64,000 bases of DNA from assembly GCA_003242085.1 (NCBI GenBank), contig QBML01000005.1, positions 62,001 to 126,000 of the forward strand, written 5' to 3'. Source of the DNA: Pseudanabaena frigida (GTDB lineage Bacteria; Cyanobacteriota; Cyanobacteriia; Pseudanabaenales; Pseudanabaenaceae). The position numbers were made by a program, and so were the translations under genes. The notes under the pieces are model-generated. The model was not told the DNA's origin and made no database searches. It saw only the letters and a program-made list of their open reading frames with translations. Within the stretch, counting starts at the first letter, position 1, and each line of letters starts with the position of its first letter. Of this stretch, positions 36,591 to 46,770 are shown piece after piece.

Positions 36591-38024
36591 ATGTTTGATG
36601 AAATCGCCGATAAATTTGAGGCGGCTTGGAAAAAGTTACGCGGACAGGACAAAATCTCGGACTCTAATATCCAAGGCGCGATTCGCGAAGTACGCAGGGC
36701 GCTCTTAGAGGCAGATGTCAACTTACAGGTTGTCAAAGAATTTGTCGAAGAAATCTCCAAACAGGCGCAAGGCGCTGATGTCATCGCAGGTGTGCGTCCA
36801 GATCAGCAATTTATCAAGATCGTCTATGACGAATTGGTAAAGACGATGGGCGAGGCAAATGTGCCACTTGCCGAAGCTGATAATGCACCAACTGTAATTT
36901 TGATGGCAGGTTTGCAGGGAACGGGTAAAACGACTGCTACCGCCAAATTAGCTTTACATTTACGCAAACTAGAGCGCACCACTTTACTCGTCGCCACTGA
37001 CGTATATCGTCCTGCGGCGATCGACCAGTTGATCACCCTTGGTAAGCAAATTAATGTGCCAGTCTTTGAAATGGGGGCAGATGCTGACCCTGTAGAAATT
37101 GCCCGTCAAGGCTTGGCAAAGGCGAAGGAATTAGGCGTTAATACCGTTATCGTCGATACGGCGGGACGCTTGCAGATCGATCGCGACATGATGGATGAGC
37201 TAAGTCGCGTTAAGGATGCGATTAAGCCCGATGAAGTGCTGCTGGTTGTCGATGCGATGACAGGACAAGAGGCGGCAACGCTGACACGTACCTTCCATGA
37301 TGAGATTGGGATTACAGGCGCAATCTTGACCAAAATGGATGGCGATACTCGCGGTGGTGCGGCGCTATCAGTAAGACAGATTTCGGGACAGCCGATTAAG
37401 TTTATCGGTGTCGGTGAAAAGGTCGAGGCACTGCAACCCTTCTATCCCGAACGGATGGCTTCGCGGATTTTGGGCATGGGCGATGTGCTGACGCTAGTTG
37501 AGAAAGCTCAAGAAGAAATCGATCTCACCGATGCCGCACAACTTCAAGAGAAAATCCTTAAGGCTCAGTTTGACTTTGACGACTTCCTGAAGAACACCCG
37601 CATGATGAAAAACATGGGTTCCTTCGGTGGAATGTTGAAGATGCTTCCAGGCATGAAAATCAATGACGCGCAAATTCAAGAAGCAGAAAAGCAACTCAAG
37701 CGTTGTGAGTCGATGATCTCTTCGATGACCAAACAGGAACGCAAAGATCCCGACCTCATCGCCAAAAGTCCTAGCCGCAAACAACGGATTGCTAGCGGTG
37801 CAGGTTACAAGCTACAAGATGTGACTAAGCTCGTTGCTGATTTCCAGAAAATGCGATCACTAATGCAGCAAATGGGACAGGGCAAGATGCCTGGTGGTTT
37901 CCCTGGCATGGGTGGTATGGGCAGTGGTTTCCCTGGTATGGGTGGTATGGGCAACCAAACACCATCAGGTAATCCCGTTTATGGCAAGAAAAAGAAAAAG
38001 AAAAAGGGATTTGGAGAATTGTAG
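36591..38024 (+). CDS. ffh: signal recognition particle protein Ffh
   Basis: 477 residues. N-domain, then GTPase G-domain with G1 GLQGTGKTT (about residues 106-114), DVYRPAA, DTAGRLQ (about 188-194) and TKMDGD; then the Met-rich M-domain that binds signal peptides and the 4.5S RNA. The tail has two near-identical GGFPGMGGMG blocks and a Lys-run ending KKGFGEL. SRP brings membrane and thylakoid proteins to FtsY. The RNA partner gene is not in the window. Confidence 0.98.
   Translation: MFDEIADKFEAAWKKLRGQDKISDSNIQGAIREVRRALLEADVNLQVVKEFVEEISKQAQGADVIAGVRPDQQFIKIVYDELVKTMGEANVPLAEADNAPTVILMAGLQGTGKTTATAKLALHLRKLERTTLLVATDVYRPAAIDQLITLGKQINVPVFEMGADADPVEIARQGLAKAKELGVNTVIVDTAGRLQIDRDMMDELSRVKDAIKPDEVLLVVDAMTGQEAATLTRTFHDEIGITGAILTKMDGDTRGGAALSVRQISGQPIKFIGVGEKVEALQPFYPERMASRILGMGDVLTLVEKAQEEIDLTDAAQLQEKILKAQFDFDDFLKNTRMMKNMGSFGGMLKMLPGMKINDAQIQEAEKQLKRCESMISSMTKQERKDPDLIAKSPSRKQRIASGAGYKLQDVTKLVADFQKMRSLMQQMGQGKMPGGFPGMGGMGSGFPGMGGMGNQTPSGNPVYGKKKKKKKGFGEL
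37895..37953 (+). repeat. 30-bp tandem repeat in the ffh M-domain tail
   Basis: TGGTTTCCCTGGCATGGGTG starting 37895 recurs from 37925 with one base difference; codes two Met-Gly repeats. In-frame, so length variants would be tolerated. Confidence 0.8.
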
Positions 38025-38134
38025 GGGTTCAGCATTTGCGCCACTATCTTCAAACTCTCCACCAAAGCCTCAATTCGCAAATGCTAAACCCTCTTGGCTT
38101 TAACCGATCGATTTTCCCTGCGTTTTGAGATTAA

Positions 38135-38199
38135 GGGCAAAGCATTCCCAATTTCAAAGGCTCTGGGAATTTACAAATTTCTGTGGGAATGCTTTGCCC
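38135..38199. repeat. 16-bp inverted repeat after ffh
   Basis: GGGCAAAGCATTCCCA at 38135-38150 pairs with 38184-38199; a second GGGAAT copy lies inside. GGGGCAAAGCATTCCC-type words are frequent intergenic sequences in cyanobacteria. It could end ffh transcripts. Confidence 0.6.
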
Positions 38200-38241
38200 C
38201 TACATAAATGTCTTAATTAATCACCAATTATCAAAAATCAA

Positions 38242-39114
38242 ATGCAACCAAAAATCATTATTCATGGCGGCGCAGGTAGCACAGTTGAAAGTAAAGGTGG
38301 CTATGAACCTGTCCGCAAGTCTCTATTTGCAGTTCTCGAAGCCGTTTATCCGATGCTGCTCGATGGTGCTAAGGCGATTGATGCTGTCGTTAAGGCCTGT
38401 CAAATGCTCGAAGACGATCCTCGATTTAATGCAGGGACTGGCTCCGTATTGCAGTCCGATGGACAAGTGCGGATGAGTGCATCAATCATGGATGGCGATC
38501 GCCAAAGTTTTAGTGGTGTGATTAATACATCACGGGTGAAGAACCCCATCGATCTAGCTAAGCATTTACAAACTAGCGACGATCGCGTTCTTTCTGACTA
38601 CGGCTCAGCGGAACTTACTCGCGAATTAGCTATCCCCATTTACAATCCCCTCACCGATGAACGCCTCGCTGAATGGGTAGAGGAACGCAAAACTAACTTC
38701 ACTCGCAAAATGGCAGATGTGGCGATGGGAACGATCGGCGCGGTAGTGCTTGATCGATATGGCAGTATTTGCGCGGGTACATCAACAGGCGGTCGCGGTT
38801 TCGAGCGCATCGGCAGAGTTAGTGACTCAGCAACACCTGCGGGTAACTACGCTACCAAGTTTGCAGGCGTAAGCTGCACGGGTGTTGGCGAAGATATTCT
38901 CGACGAAGGCTTTGCAACTAGAGTCGTGGTGCGTGTCACCGATGGCATGACGCTTCAGCAAGCCGTTGAAAAATCGATTAATGAAGCGAAAAGTCGCGAT
39001 CGCGATTTTGGTGCAATTTGTCTCGATGCTACAGGGGCGATCGCATGGGGCAAAACTTGCCCAGTATTGTTCGCTGCGTATCATGACGGAGAGAAAATGC
39101 AAGATACTCTATAA
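38242..39114 (+). CDS. iaaA: isoaspartyl peptidase/plant-type L-asparaginase
   Basis: 290 residues, an Ntn-hydrolase that cuts itself before a Thr to become active. The cleavage site is MGTIGAVV with nucleophile Thr164; the stretches IHGGAG at the start and AGTSTGG (about 180-186) complete the active site. It degrades isoaspartyl dipeptides and asparagine, and in cyanobacteria also the beta-aspartyl-arginine released from cyanophycin. Alone on the plus strand, followed by a 14-bp hairpin at 39122-39152. Confidence 0.93.
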   Translation: MQPKIIIHGGAGSTVESKGGYEPVRKSLFAVLEAVYPMLLDGAKAIDAVVKACQMLEDDPRFNAGTGSVLQSDGQVRMSASIMDGDRQSFSGVINTSRVKNPIDLAKHLQTSDDRVLSDYGSAELTRELAIPIYNPLTDERLAEWVEERKTNFTRKMADVAMGTIGAVVLDRYGSICAGTSTGGRGFERIGRVSDSATPAGNYATKFAGVSCTGVGEDILDEGFATRVVVRVTDGMTLQQAVEKSINEAKSRDRDFGAICLDATGAIAWGKTCPVLFAAYHDGEKMQDTL

Positions 39115-39121
39115 GATTGAA

Positions 39122-39152
39122 AGTTTTTCAACGCCTATGGCGTTGAAAAACT
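39122..39152. terminator. 14-bp perfect hairpin after the asparaginase gene
   Basis: Arms 39122-39135 and 39139-39152, loop TAT, followed by GTTTTTG. Close to the stop at 39114. Confidence 0.8.
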
Positions 39153-39217
39153 GTTTTTGATTGTTGCGATTAATTAAAGATGAGCTAAGCTCTTCAAGAG
39201 GCATAAACTGAAACTTT

Positions 39218-40234
39218 ATGAAAGATGTAATCGTGATCGGCGCAGGGATGGCAGGCTTAACCTGTGCTCAACAACTAAAGCAAGCTGGGATAGATGTCAC
39301 CATTGTCGAAAAATCGGCAGGGGTGGGGGGAAGGATGGCAACCAGACGTTTGCAAGGTACTTGGGTAGATCATGGGGCACAACTACTATCTGTGAAGAGC
39401 GATGGTTTTGGTAGGTTTATCCGCAAACTTCAAGAAAAAGGCATAGTTCATGAATGGACTCGCAACGTCTATCAGCTTTCGGCATCAGGGTTGCTTCCAC
39501 CAGAGGCTGATGCTCGTCATCCTCGATATTGTTGTTCATTAGGGATGACAGCGATCGCCAAATATCTTGCCAACGAAATTCCAATTATTAACAATACGCG
39601 CATCATTGGGGTCAGCCACAACGATACAAAATGGCAATTGGTTAACGATCGCCAAGAAGTTTTGGAAACTAGCGCAATAATTTCAACCATACCCGCGCCA
39701 CAATTTCTGCCTTTATTTGAAGAAGTACTTACCCTAGCACCCAGTTTTTTACAAGCCGTGCAATCTGTTAAGTTTGCCCCCAGCGTTACGATTATGGCAG
39801 GCTACAATACCAGTCACTCCGTGCCATTAGAATGGCAAGCCATTAAATGTGTTAACGATCCAATTCTCGACTGGATCAGCTACGACAGCAGCAAACATCC
39901 TGACAAAGCTACGCAACCAGTTTTTGTCTATCAAAGCTCCGCCGAATTTGCCAAACAATCCATGGAAGAACCAGATCTCGAAATCGCTGGTAAACCATTG
40001 CTCAATCAAGTGGGTAGATTATTAGCAAAATGGCTATCTAGTCCCGAATGGTGGCAAGTACATCGTTGGCGCTACGCCCTAGCCGAAGAGTCTTTAGGCG
40101 TTTCTTGTCTATCAACCGCAATACCATTAGCCCTTGTTTGTGCGGGAGATTGGTGTGCTGGCAAAAACATTGAGGCGGCTTACCATTCAGGTGTTGCGGC
40201 GGCTGAATCGGCGATCGAGTTACTCAAAGCTTAA
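39218..40234 (+). CDS. renalase-like FAD-dependent NAD(P)H oxidoreductase
   Basis: 338 residues. The FAD-binding dinucleotide motif GAGMAGLTCAQQL is at residues 7-19, followed by KSAGVGGRMATRR, a pattern of amine-oxidase/renalase-type flavoproteins. The C-terminal ALVCAGDWCAGKNIEAAYHSG (about 305-325) closes the FAD site. Bacterial renalases re-oxidise faulty dihydro-NAD(P) isomers, but other family members act on unknown substrates, so the substrate here is open. It is followed after 18 bp by the broken nuclease gene. Confidence 0.85.
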   Translation: MKDVIVIGAGMAGLTCAQQLKQAGIDVTIVEKSAGVGGRMATRRLQGTWVDHGAQLLSVKSDGFGRFIRKLQEKGIVHEWTRNVYQLSASGLLPPEADARHPRYCCSLGMTAIAKYLANEIPIINNTRIIGVSHNDTKWQLVNDRQEVLETSAIISTIPAPQFLPLFEEVLTLAPSFLQAVQSVKFAPSVTIMAGYNTSHSVPLEWQAIKCVNDPILDWISYDSSKHPDKATQPVFVYQSSAEFAKQSMEEPDLEIAGKPLLNQVGRLLAKWLSSPEWWQVHRWRYALAEESLGVSCLSTAIPLALVCAGDWCAGKNIEAAYHSGVAAAESAIELLKA

Positions 40235-40252
40235 AAAGCAATGAAATAATGT

Positions 40253-41311
40253 ATGTTGCACCCAGAATCTTTGATTAAAAAGTCTGAAGGTTGGCAATTT
40301 TCCAGCGAAGCAGATCTAGAAGATTTTGTTTGGAATAATCTCAAAACATTATTTGGGCTGATCCCACTTAAACGGCAATACATTGTTCAGAATGATTGTT
40401 GCGATATTCTTGCTCTATCGGATTCAGGACAACTGACAATTATTGAGCTAAAAAATGTAGAAGACCGCTATGTTGTTTAGCAATTGACTCGCTACAACCA
40501 CAGCCTTTCCACCGAAAAGCCAATGGCTGAGATTATTAAATACGATCAGCCTATTCGCCTAATTGCCATCAAACCTGACTTTCATCGACATAACTACATT
40601 GATCAGACTTATAACAAGCTAAAGATTGAGTTTTGGCAATTTGAAATCACTCAGACTGATAAACAACTAACATTTCACATCAAAAATCAAGAAGAAAATA
40701 CTATTTCCTCAACAATAGTTCCTTATCCACAGGAATACATACTAGATGAAATAAACGTTCAGACTACATTACACATATTGCCGCGCATCCCTAAAGCATT
40801 CGAGAAGTTGCTCGATGAGCGTCATCCATCTGACAAAGATCTTGTTTTAAGAATCAGGGAGAAAATACTTAGTTTTGATGAAAGAATGGCAGAAGTAAGT
40901 ACAAAAGTTATTACTAGATATGGCTATCCACAAAAAAATGGCAGTATACCCACAACTAAAATGTTTGCCGAATTCTATAGCCGCCCTATCAATGAATTTT
41001 ATCAACTTGAATTTTCTCTTTGGTTACCCATACCAAATAAAAGGTATATTTCGCAAAATATTTATCTAAAAAAAACTGAAAAAATACTTACTAGCACATC
41101 CATAAAAGAAAATTCAAAGCCTTCACTTTTTGTATTAAGAAACCCTGATCCTAAATCCTACAGACATAGTGAAAGTTATTCTTTAAATCAATACTCAAAA
41201 ATTTATATGTTAATGACTGGCAGGGAACTTACTGACCAATCTCTAGATGGTTTGATAGAAATAGCTTTAGCGGATTGGCAAGAAAGATTAGACAGTAAAA
41301 CAACAACTTAG
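40253..41311 (+). pseudogene. NucS/DUF91-type endonuclease with one in-frame stop
   Basis: One reading frame of 352 sense codons with a single TAG at 40478-40480 (codon 76). Before it: LEDFVWNNLKTLFGL, CDILALSD and TIIELKN, the Asp and Glu-x-Lys of a RecB/NucS-type nuclease core. After it: QLTRYNHSL, continuing the conserved VV(Q)QLTRY helix, so the stop stands where Gln (CAG) is expected. Downstream residues include an RLIAIKPDFHRHNYIDQ strand and a long unclassified C-terminal region. A second product could start at Met505-type internal codons but would lack the nuclease. Recent nonsense mutation, read-through or sequencing error. Confidence 0.8.
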
Positions 41312-41358
41312 TTTTTAGTCAGCTAAATGCTCTAAAAAAGACAATTGCTCACAAGTGA

Positions 41359-41388
41359 TTGACAAATGCCCAAGTCTTTTGTGATAAT
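41359..41388 (+). promoter_or_regulatory. sigma-70-type promoter of purA
   Basis: TTGACA at 41359-41364 and GATAAT at 41383-41388, spacer 18 bp; predicted start near 41395, about 30 bp before the TTG start codon of purA. Confidence 0.6.
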
Positions 41389-41411
41389 TGACGATTGTGA
41401 GATTTTATTGA

Positions 41412-42734
<1,323 letters not shown>

Positions 42735-42737
<3 letters not shown>

Positions 42738-42838
42738 ATTTAGCTTTTAGCTTTTAGCTTCTATGTTAAATCTAGGTACTGACAACTACAAATAAATTAA
42801 AAGCCAATAGCTAATCACTAACGGCTAAAAGCAATTAA
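42735..42838. repeat. TTAGC-type repeat spacer between purA and rplY
   Basis: AGATTTAGCTTTTAGCTTTTAGC is followed after 45 bp by GCCAATAGCTAATCACTAACGGCTAAAAGC, the same word family as at 7395-7472. The halves can pair imperfectly. Confidence 0.5.
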
Positions 42839-42858
42839 GCAATCACTAAATTACTAAA

Positions 42859-43410
42859 ATGCAACTACAAATTAACGCCACTACTCGTCCTCCTGCTAAT
42901 AATCGCGCTCTACGTCGCGGTGGTCAAATTCCTGCAACCGTATATGGACACAAGGGCGCAGAATCTATTTCGATTACTTTAGATGCTAAAGAGGCAACTA
43001 CATTGCTTCGTGAAGCAACGATTAATAACACATTGATCGAAGTAAATGTTACTGATGGTGACTTTAAAGGCAAAACATTATTGCGCGAAGTCCAAAATCA
43101 TCCTTACAAAAATTCTATTTATCACCTTAGCTTTTTTGCGATCGAATCACAGTCGAAGATCGAAGTAGATATTCCTCTGCACTTCGTTGGTGTTCCTGTT
43201 GGCGTAAAAGTTGGTGGTGGTTCAGTTGATACCATCAAGAACTATGTGCGTGTATCTTGCGCTCCTACAAATGTACCTGAAAGCTTTGAAATCGATATTA
43301 CTCCTCTCGAAATCGGTAAGGGTGTCCACGTTAGTGAAATCAATTATCCTGAAGGTGTTAAGCCTGTAACGGAAAGCACTGCACTAGTTGTGACCATTCT
43401 GAAGAAATAA
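42859..43410 (+). CDS. rplY: 50S ribosomal protein L25/Ctc
   Basis: 183 residues, the long Ctc form: an N-terminal L25 domain (about 1-90; RALRRGGQIPATVYGH, then SIYHLSFFAI) that binds 5S rRNA and a C-terminal TL5 beta-domain (about 95-180; VDIPLHFVGVPVGVK-V, DITPLEIGKGVHVSEI). E. coli has only the first domain; the Ctc form is linked to stress in Bacillus. It lies 121 bp after purA and is closed by a strong GCGC hairpin. Confidence 0.95.
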   Translation: MQLQINATTRPPANNRALRRGGQIPATVYGHKGAESISITLDAKEATTLLREATINNTLIEVNVTDGDFKGKTLLREVQNHPYKNSIYHLSFFAIESQSKIEVDIPLHFVGVPVGVKVGGGSVDTIKNYVRVSCAPTNVPESFEIDITPLEIGKGVHVSEINYPEGVKPVTESTALVVTILKK

Positions 43411-43439
43411 AAAAAGGGGCGCTAAGCGCCCCTTTTTTT
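43409..43439. terminator. 14-bp hairpin between rplY and the Crp/Fnr gene
   Basis: Arms 43409-43422 and 43426-43439, loop TAA, flanked by A-run and T-run; serves both convergent genes and touches both stop codons. Confidence 0.88.
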
Positions 43440-44067
43440 ATACAAGAACTATATGCCGATCGCGGTCTACTTTTAGCCACCCTTCATCTTGTAATAGCTT
43501 CATTGCTCTGGTGACAGTGACGCGGGTACTGCTAATGGCGCTAGCAAGATGTTGATGGGTGAGACGGACTGTTAAACGTGTTCCACCTTCGACGGGAATA
43601 CCAACCTCTTGCTTGAGCAAAAGCAAGATTTGGCGAAGGCGCTCTTCAACTCGCTTGTTGCTTACCAATGCTAGGAGAGATTCAGTTTGCTGTAGGCGGC
43701 GATTGAGATGTTGCAAAATCCCTTGATAAAGCATTGGAGATTGCTCCAGCTCGATCAATGTAAAGCGCATTAGATCGACATCTGATAGGGCGATCGCTTG
43801 ATATGGTTCCAGATTAGTCAGTGGTAAGCCAAAGGGCATTGCTTGGACTGCAAAACCAACCAAAACCTCATCGCCTGAAGGATGCAGGGTATTTAGTTGG
43901 ACAACACCACGGCAAACAACCCACACTTCATGGGGATACATGGGGATAATTTGCCCACTTTTGTAAGTATGCATGGTACGACCGCGATAAATTTCTTCGA
44001 GCGATCGCCGCCAATCAATTACAGAAGTTGTGGAATTAAGATTAAAGTTAGGAAACGTGTATGTCAT
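43438..44067 (-). CDS. Crp/Fnr-family transcriptional regulator
   Basis: 209 residues. Residues 20-130 form a cNMP-type beta-barrel (VWVVCRGVVQLNTLHPSGDEVLVG), a linker helix, then an HTH at about 165-195: THQHLASAISSTRVTVTRAM. The recognition segment GSTRVTVTR of NtcA is nearly kept (SSTRVTVTR), so the DNA site may resemble GTA-N8-TAC. The phosphate-binding cassette of true cAMP receptors (RxxSA) is absent, so it probably does not bind cAMP in the classical way. A membrane or nutrient-signal role cannot be deduced. No operon partners. Confidence 0.88.
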   Translation of the reverse strand: MTYTFPNFNLNSTTSVIDWRRSLEEIYRGRTMHTYKSGQIIPMYPHEVWVVCRGVVQLNTLHPSGDEVLVGFAVQAMPFGLPLTNLEPYQAIALSDVDLMRFTLIELEQSPMLYQGILQHLNRRLQQTESLLALVSNKRVEERLRQILLLLKQEVGIPVEGGTRLTVRLTHQHLASAISSTRVTVTRAMKLLQDEGWLKVDRDRHIVLV

Positions 44068-44209
44068 ATCAGCAGCAGGTAGACATTAACAATCCTATGT
44101 GTTTATCGATACTATCAGGTTAAGCTCAGTTTATTAAATCGATAAATTCTTCTTAAATTTATGTTTTGGAAATTTTAACCATCCAAAATTCAGTAATTGG
44201 TATAGCAAC

Positions 44210-44242
44210 AAATAGAGGCGGCGCGAAGCGCCGCCTCTATTT
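44210..44242. terminator. 15-bp perfect hairpin after mobA, with the TATAGCAA flank
   Basis: Arms 44210-44224 and 44228-44242, GAA loop. Right flank TTTGGGTTTTAAACTTGCATTGCTATA (44245-44271) is the reverse complement of the left flank of the hairpin at 58383 (TATAGCAATGTAAGTTTTGC, then ACCCAAAA), so the two elements share outer sequence. Confidence 0.7.
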
Positions 44243-44275
44243 ATTTGGGTTTTAAACTTGCATTGCTATAAAGCT

Positions 44276-44872
44276 TTAAATAAAGTGAAAATCCTCTGGA
44301 GTATTGCAATTAAATAGCATTGATAAAGGCAGGTTTGATATTTCAATAACTTCTTGTCCACCTAGCCATTTTTGAAACGATCGCCCTCCCTTTTCGATAA
44401 ATTCTGCTAGCGAATCTTGGCATCCCCATCGATAGAAACCGCAGAGAGGTTCCCATTGTTTTCTATCATCACCATCTAGGTATCGGGGTAAATAGGCGAT
44501 CGCATTTTCAGGTAAATCCACTAACTTGCTAGCCAAAGTTTGTAATATATCACCTCGAATATTTGGCAGATCGCAAGCAAGTAATAAAATCCAATCGGGA
44601 GAATCGGCGATCGCCTTAAGTCCTTGCCAAAATCCCACTAACGCACCTTCAAATTTTCGATCTAGCACCAAATGAATTTGATTTAGAGAGTCAGCGATCG
44701 CCTGTTGATATTGTTCTTGACTTCGCGCCACTACATATACTGAATCAGCTATTTGTAACGCAGTTCGACAAGTTTTAAATAACAAAGTCTCACCATTAAT
44801 TTCTAGCAAAGCTTTATCACGTCCCATTCGTGAACTCTTTCCCCCTGACAGTGCGATCGCAGTAATTTTCAT
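44276..44872 (-). CDS. mobA: molybdenum cofactor guanylyltransferase
   Basis: 198 residues. Nucleotidyltransferase signature LSGGKSSRMGRDKALL at about residues 8-23, with LLACDLPNI (about 97-105) holding the metal Asp. It links GMP to molybdopterin to make the dinucleotide cofactor. The related moeA is at 9.5-10.7 kb. Starts 12 bp after the stop of the upstream kinase gene on the same strand, so the two are probably cotranscribed, though no functional link is evident. Confidence 0.92.
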   Translation of the reverse strand: MKITAIALSGGKSSRMGRDKALLEINGETLLFKTCRTALQIADSVYVVARSQEQYQQAIADSLNQIHLVLDRKFEGALVGFWQGLKAIADSPDWILLLACDLPNIRGDILQTLASKLVDLPENAIAYLPRYLDGDDRKQWEPLCGFYRWGCQDSLAEFIEKGGRSFQKWLGGQEVIEISNLPLSMLFNCNTPEDFHFI

Positions 44873-44884
44873 AGTCCATAAACT

Positions 44885-46684
44885 TTATTGTTGATTAGTT
44901 TCGTTAATTTGCCATTGTCCTAAATCTGCATTCCATATTAAAGAAATACGAAGGGTCTCAGGCAAAATCGCGTTATCTTTTTCTCTTTGATAAGCCAAAT
45001 CGACATCAAGAATCGCTACATTTTCTTTGATTTCAACAGGACGTACTTCTATAATGGAAACATTTTTAATCGTGAACCAAAATTTCGTAAATTCCCTATA
45101 TTCTTTAGGGCGACTATTTTGAAATATTGGTGTGAGATTTTTCCAAGCCTCTTGAAATTGGCGATTATTAATCAAAGCATAATAATCTCGGATTGCTTTT
45201 ACTGGAGAGGGTTTTACTGGAGATGGAGTTGCAGTTTTTGACGGTGTTACAGTTGGTGAAGGCGAAGGTATGGGAGGTAAATCACTTCCAGCAAATCTTT
45301 GCACGGGATCTTTTTTGTTAGGACTAGCAAGGGCGCAATAGGCATCTTCAGCAAATTTGAGATGTTCCTTGAGCTTAGATTTGCAACCGTCTAAATTTGT
45401 GAACTTCTCTGCATATACTTGCTGCCATTTACTCTCTCCCAAATTGGGATAGTCAGATATTAAAAACATTCCTGCGTCTTTGTATCCTTGCTCTTTTAAT
45501 TTCTCAACTTTACGAGTGGCAGATTCAATATCCTCAAAAGCCGAATCTGCTAGGAAATAAAATGGAAATTTGGCAGCAGGTTTATTGAAAGGAGAAAACT
45601 TATTCCAGATAGCAACGATACCGCCATTTTGAGCAATTACGACACCTAAGGCGATCGCTGCTCCAATTGCTCCACCAACAATCATTATTGCCAATAGCTG
45701 ACCGAGTACCTTCTTCTTAGGATCTTGCTGAGATTGATATACATAAACCGATTGATTTTGAACCGCAGGTGGAGTATACCCCTTTGGCGTTACTGCTACA
45801 GTCTGCATGTTCGACATCGCTGGCGGAATGGGGACTGATTTAGCTGGCTTAGATTGGTTTAATGGATTTGGTTGCAAGGCTTCGAGCATTTCTCTCGCAG
45901 AACTGTAGCGATCGCGTGGATCGAATTGCATAACCTTCGTAAATATTGCTTTTAAATTTGCGCTAATTCCCATAACATGGGGCTGCCAGATAACCTCTCC
46001 TGTTTGCGGATCGGTACCTAGTTGTTGAGGATATTGTCCTGTGAGAGCAAAGATAGCAGTAAGGGCAAGACTATAGAGATCGCTAGCGAAGAATGGTCTA
46101 CCCGCAGCCTGTTCCGATGCCATAAATCCTGGAGTACCAATCACAATCGAATGTGCCTGTTGAGAAGAACTGCGGATCGTACTGACGTTGAGAGTTTCTT
46201 TGACTGCACCAAAATCAATTAATACAGGCTCACCAGCACGTAAAATAATATTATCGGGTTTAATGTCCCGATGTATAATGCCGCGATCGTGCACGTAGAT
46301 TAAGGTCTGAAGAATGCTGATCAATAATTTTCTGACAGCATCTTCGTTCCATTTACCATTACGTTCTATTTCTTCTGTTAGGGTTAGTCCATCAACCCAT
46401 TCTTGGACTAAATAGAACAATCCATTTTCCGCAAAGTTAGCATAGAGTTTGGGAATATAGCGACTTTCTTCTCCCAAAGTTTCGAGAACTGCTGCCTCAC
46501 GGTGAAATCGTTGTTGCAGTAATTCATACATTTGTGGATTGTCGGCAACAGGTTTGAGTTGCTTGATCACACAACGACGCTTAGAGGGCATTTTGGTGTC
46601 TTCAGCCAAATAGGTTTCACCAAAGCCACCACTGCCTAGGACGCTAGTGACGCGATAGCGGTTATCTAAAAGGTTTGACATCAT
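44885..46684 (-). CDS. membrane-anchored Hanks-type serine/threonine kinase
   Basis: 599 residues. A full kinase domain (about 8-270): glycine loop GSGGFGE (17-23), ATP Lys41, HRD 138-140, DFG 157-159, GTPGFMASEQ. This one should be active, unlike the pseudokinase at 15.9 kb. A single transmembrane helix (329-351) follows, then an outside region with a SPOR-like segment (FPFYFLADSAFEDIESATRKVEKLKEQGY), a Pro/Ser-rich linker, and a C-terminal NTF2-like domain (AIRDYYALINNRQFQEAWKN) common in cyanobacterial kinases. The external domain may bind a wall or small-molecule signal. Confidence 0.93.
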   Translation of the reverse strand: MMSNLLDNRYRVTSVLGSGGFGETYLAEDTKMPSKRRCVIKQLKPVADNPQMYELLQQRFHREAAVLETLGEESRYIPKLYANFAENGLFYLVQEWVDGLTLTEEIERNGKWNEDAVRKLLISILQTLIYVHDRGIIHRDIKPDNIILRAGEPVLIDFGAVKETLNVSTIRSSSQQAHSIVIGTPGFMASEQAAGRPFFASDLYSLALTAIFALTGQYPQQLGTDPQTGEVIWQPHVMGISANLKAIFTKVMQFDPRDRYSSAREMLEALQPNPLNQSKPAKSVPIPPAMSNMQTVAVTPKGYTPPAVQNQSVYVYQSQQDPKKKVLGQLLAIMIVGGAIGAAIALGVVIAQNGGIVAIWNKFSPFNKPAAKFPFYFLADSAFEDIESATRKVEKLKEQGYKDAGMFLISDYPNLGESKWQQVYAEKFTNLDGCKSKLKEHLKFAEDAYCALASPNKKDPVQRFAGSDLPPIPSPSPTVTPSKTATPSPVKPSPVKAIRDYYALINNRQFQEAWKNLTPIFQNSRPKEYREFTKFWFTIKNVSIIEVRPVEIKENVAILDVDLAYQREKDNAILPETLRISLIWNADLGQWQINETNQQ

Positions 46685-46770
46685 GAAGTTATTGTAATCG
46701 CCTATTAATCGCTATCTGCGATCGTACAGCATATCGAGACTGTACTGGTATAAATAGCGCGAGGAGTTGT

